From the NCBI RefSeq assembly GCF_052180245.1, contig NZ_CP197474.1:4402001-4466000 (forward strand): 64,000 nt of DNA. The letters run 5' to 3'. The position numbers were made by a program, and so were the translations under genes. The notes below the pieces were generated by a model that saw nothing but the letters and a program-made list of their open reading frames with translations, ran no database searches and was not told the DNA's origin. Position 1 is the stretch's first letter; each line of letters begins with the position of its first letter. The stretch comes from Parapusillimonas sp013416435 (GTDB lineage: Bacteria; Pseudomonadota; Gammaproteobacteria; Burkholderiales; Burkholderiaceae_B). Below, piece after piece: positions 61,178-64,000 of this stretch.

Positions 61178-61812
61178 TCCCGCGCTTCGCGCTCGCCGGG
61201 CGGGCGATAAGCCTTCTCGCCGCCCTTGCTTCCGCCTCGATGCTTGCAGCCTGCTCGCTGGTTCCCAAAACGGAATCTCCGGACGTCTATCTGCTGCCGC
61301 GGGCCGCCATCGAATCCACAACGGCCGCCACCGCCAAGCCTTTGCCTCTTACCCTGCGGATCGCCACCCCGTACAGCGGCGCCATTCTGGACAGCACACG
61401 CATCATGGTGGTTCCCGAAGAAACCGGATTGATCCAGGCTTATGCGGGTGCCAGGTGGAGCGACCGGGCGCCGGTACTCCTGCGCGACCGTCTGATTGAG
61501 ACGGTACGGGGGAAAAACGGCTTCCAGGCAGTGGCTGGCTCCCAGAATAATGCCCGGGCAGACCTGGAACTGCGCAGCGAGCTGCTCGCCTATCAGGTCG
61601 AACATCCGGCGGGCCGGCCCGTCGTCCATATCCTGCTTCAGGCAACACTGGTTGCCTTGGACAGCAACCGCATCCAGGCCAGCCGGCGCTTTCAGGTCAG
61701 CCGGCCGGCGCAAGACAAACAGATACCCGCGGTAGTGGAGGCATTCGGAGCCGCAAGCAGCGAGCTCGCCGCCCAAGTCGCTGACTGGGCCCGGCGCGTA
61801 GCCGATCGGTGA
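61174..61812 (+). CDS. ABC-type transport auxiliary lipoprotein (PqiC/YmbA-like)
   Basis: A 212-residue lipoprotein. The lipobox LAAC follows a hydrophobic signal (AISLLAALASASMLAACSLV), and the mature part begins PKTESPDVYLLPRAAI. LRIATPYSGAILDSTRIMVVPEETGLIQAYAGARWSDRAPVLLRDRLIE fits the ABC_trans_aux family that docks MCE systems at the outer membrane. Start overlaps the MCE stop by 4 bases. A palindromic repeat pair follows the stop. Confidence 0.9.
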   Translation: MIPRFALAGRAISLLAALASASMLAACSLVPKTESPDVYLLPRAAIESTTAATAKPLPLTLRIATPYSGAILDSTRIMVVPEETGLIQAYAGARWSDRAPVLLRDRLIETVRGKNGFQAVAGSQNNARADLELRSELLAYQVEHPAGRPVVHILLQATLVALDSNRIQASRRFQVSRPAQDKQIPAVVEAFGAASSELAAQVADWARRVADR

Positions 61813-61823
61813 TACTAGGCGTG

Positions 61824-61899
61824 GGGGTCAGACCCCATATGGGGTCTGACCCCTTTTTCCCACCGATCTGGGGTCTGACCCCGTACGGGGTCTGACCCC
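61824..61899. repeat. Two palindromic repeat units, second with both arms in the same orientation
   Basis: A unit at 61824-61853 (centre ATAT) and a unit at 61870-61899 (centre GTAC). The second has two TCTGA arms (GGGGTCTGACCCC twice) instead of TCAGA plus TCTGA. Located between the convergent lipoprotein and small membrane protein genes. Confidence 0.9.
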
Positions 61900-61946
61900 C
61901 ATGCAGGCGCCGCTTGCAACAGCCGCCGGCGCAGAGTCCGGCCAAG

Positions 61947-62114
61947 TCAGCCAAAGGTTTCAATCGCCTTCTGGATCACGGCATACAGCACGGCGAGGAA
62001 ACCGATGCCCATGAGCACGATACCAGGATTCCTGTCTCGAAAGCCCAGGCCGATGAAACACGCGATGACACCCAGAATGAAGAGAATCAATAAGGTGGTA
62101 TTGCTCAATAACAT
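61947..62114 (-). CDS. Small membrane protein, 55 residues
   Basis: A 55-residue protein below the length of most gene calls. Two hydrophobic helices, about residues 7-25 (TLLILFILGVIACFIGLGF) and 31-48 (GIVLMGIGFLAVLYAVIQ), flank a short charged turn RDRNP; the tail is KAIETFG. Preceded by a G-rich ribosome site (GGGCGGGG). Codon use is normal for the genome. No family recognised; function unknown. Confidence 0.7.
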   Translation of the reverse strand: MLLSNTTLLILFILGVIACFIGLGFRDRNPGIVLMGIGFLAVLYAVIQKAIETFG

Positions 62115-62246
62115 AGCCCCGCCCATGCAGTTTGCTCATTAGGATTGTTTGAATAGAGCTTAGCATGGGGGTAGCGGCGCGGCGTGAGGGCCACCACCGC
62201 CGTCTTGATTCTTATCAAGGCGGATCGATTTGTGGTTGTGCTTCAA

Positions 62247-62335
62247 GGGGTCAGACCCCGCATGGGGTCTGACCCCCAAGGCATATACTCCGGCTTGGCG
62301 GGCTTGGGGTCAGACCCCGTCCGGGGTCTGACCCC
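62247..62335. repeat. Two palindromic repeat units near the rRNA operon end
   Basis: Units at 62247-62276 (centre GCAT) and 62306-62335 (centre GTCC), between the small membrane protein start and the 5S rRNA terminator. The gap 62115-62246 shows no gene. Confidence 0.9.
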
Positions 62336-62341
62336 TAAAAG

Positions 62342-62375
62342 AAAAACCCCCGAGCGCTGGGCGCTAGGGGGTTTT
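62342..62375 (-). terminator. Intrinsic terminator of the rRNA operon
   Basis: On the minus strand, AAAACCCCC, then a stem of AGCGC/GCGCT with short loop, GGGGG and a run of T. It begins about 10 bases after the 5S 3' end, as expected for a rho-independent rRNA terminator. Confidence 0.85.
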
Positions 62376-62385
62376 GGCAATAAGA

Positions 62386-62499
62386 GCCTGACGATGACCT
62401 ACTTTCACAGACGTACGTCCACTATCATCGGCGCAAAGGCGTTTCACGGTCCTGTTCGGGATGGGAAGGCGTGGGACCACCTTGCTATGGTCGTCAAGC
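62386..62499 (-). rRNA. rrf: 5S ribosomal RNA
   Basis: A 114-base 5S rRNA. The 5' and 3' ends form the expected 9-bp helix I (GCTTGACGA with TCGTCAGGC), and internal segments such as CCCATCCCGAACAGGACCG and GATGATAGTGG are conserved. Orientation matches the 23S gene. Confidence 0.95.
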
Positions 62500-62731
62500 G
62501 TAACTGGGTGCCGGGGATCCGTTCTTAGAGGCGGATCCTTGGCCAATCTGGTAGAAGCTCTGTCTTGCCTGGGCAAGACAGCAACAAGTAATTGGGGTGT
62601 GTTCTTTTGGTTCGCGGGTTGCGATGGGTACCGAGCTTCTTAGCTCAGCCTGTGCGCTGCCCTGTTTTTTTGAGGCAGCGACTTTCACTTTGTTTGAACG
62701 GCACTTGAACACCCACAACCTGCAAGGTTAT

Positions 62732-64000
<1,269 letters not shown>

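Noticed and set aside
62500..62731. tRNA in the 23S-5S spacer
   Set aside because: No cloverleaf, CCA end or T-loop sequence could be found.

Overview
The window looks like a chromosomal segment of a high-GC betaproteobacterium (Burkholderiales, most likely Alcaligenaceae, near Bordetella, Achromobacter or Pusillimonas). The support is the gene repertoire: a TctC/Bug-type receptor, a TAXI and a DctP-type TRAP system, many LysR regulators, a ferredoxin of the 7Fe FdxA type, an MCE/Mla-like lipid transporter and the 23S/5S rRNA sequences. Genus assignment is inference. One end lies inside a trehalose synthase gene and the other inside a 23S rRNA gene.

Region by region. 0-6.3 kb: a minus-strand glgA-glgE-treS operon for alpha-glucan and trehalose interconversion. 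6.4-11.9 kb: a sigma-54 island. It holds a copy of rpoN with a consensus -24/-12 promoter and upstream repeats, an NtrC-type response regulator, a receiver-less AAA+ activator, a glycosyltransferase, and a 70-residue proline-rich protein with its own near-consensus sigma-54 promoter. 12-16.2 kb: a polar amino-acid ABC importer with a cytoplasmic-type asparaginase. 16.2-24.3 kb: RluA-type pseudouridine synthase, threonine catabolism (kbl-tdh), a TAXI-TRAP transporter and an RpiR regulator. 24.4-32.1 kb: thioesterase, rmuC, TctC receptor, LysR, panB, aldo/keto reductase, MFS transporter, slyX.

32.2-37.7 kb: an iron-siderophore ABC importer with a Fur-like box, an FmdE-like protein, fdxA, and a second Fur-like box before a small DUF2061 membrane protein. 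37.6-44.9 kb: signalling genes (chemoreceptor, AraC-output response regulator, 7TM sensor kinase, diguanylate cyclase) and a 12-residue-repeat protein of predicted beta-helix type. 44.9-52.9 kb: a catabolic operon (DUF1445, TRAP transporter, DUF2848, amidase) flanked by two LysR genes. 52.9-57.2 kb: a second amino-acid ABC importer and an aminotransferase. 57.5-62.1 kb: HdeD-like protein, an Mla-like ABC system with STAS-fused permease, MCE protein and auxiliary lipoprotein, and a 55-residue membrane protein. 62.3-64 kb: terminator, 5S and partial 23S rRNA on the minus strand.

A 30-bp palindromic repeat (two GGGGTC-N-GACCCC arms around a 4-base centre, usually GTAC-like) occurs about 17 times plus 2 half copies, at ten loci. 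It occupies every convergent gene junction that has more than 10 bp of space, and at several places it supplies the last codons and stop of a protein. No CRISPR array, transposase, phage gene or tRNA was recognised.
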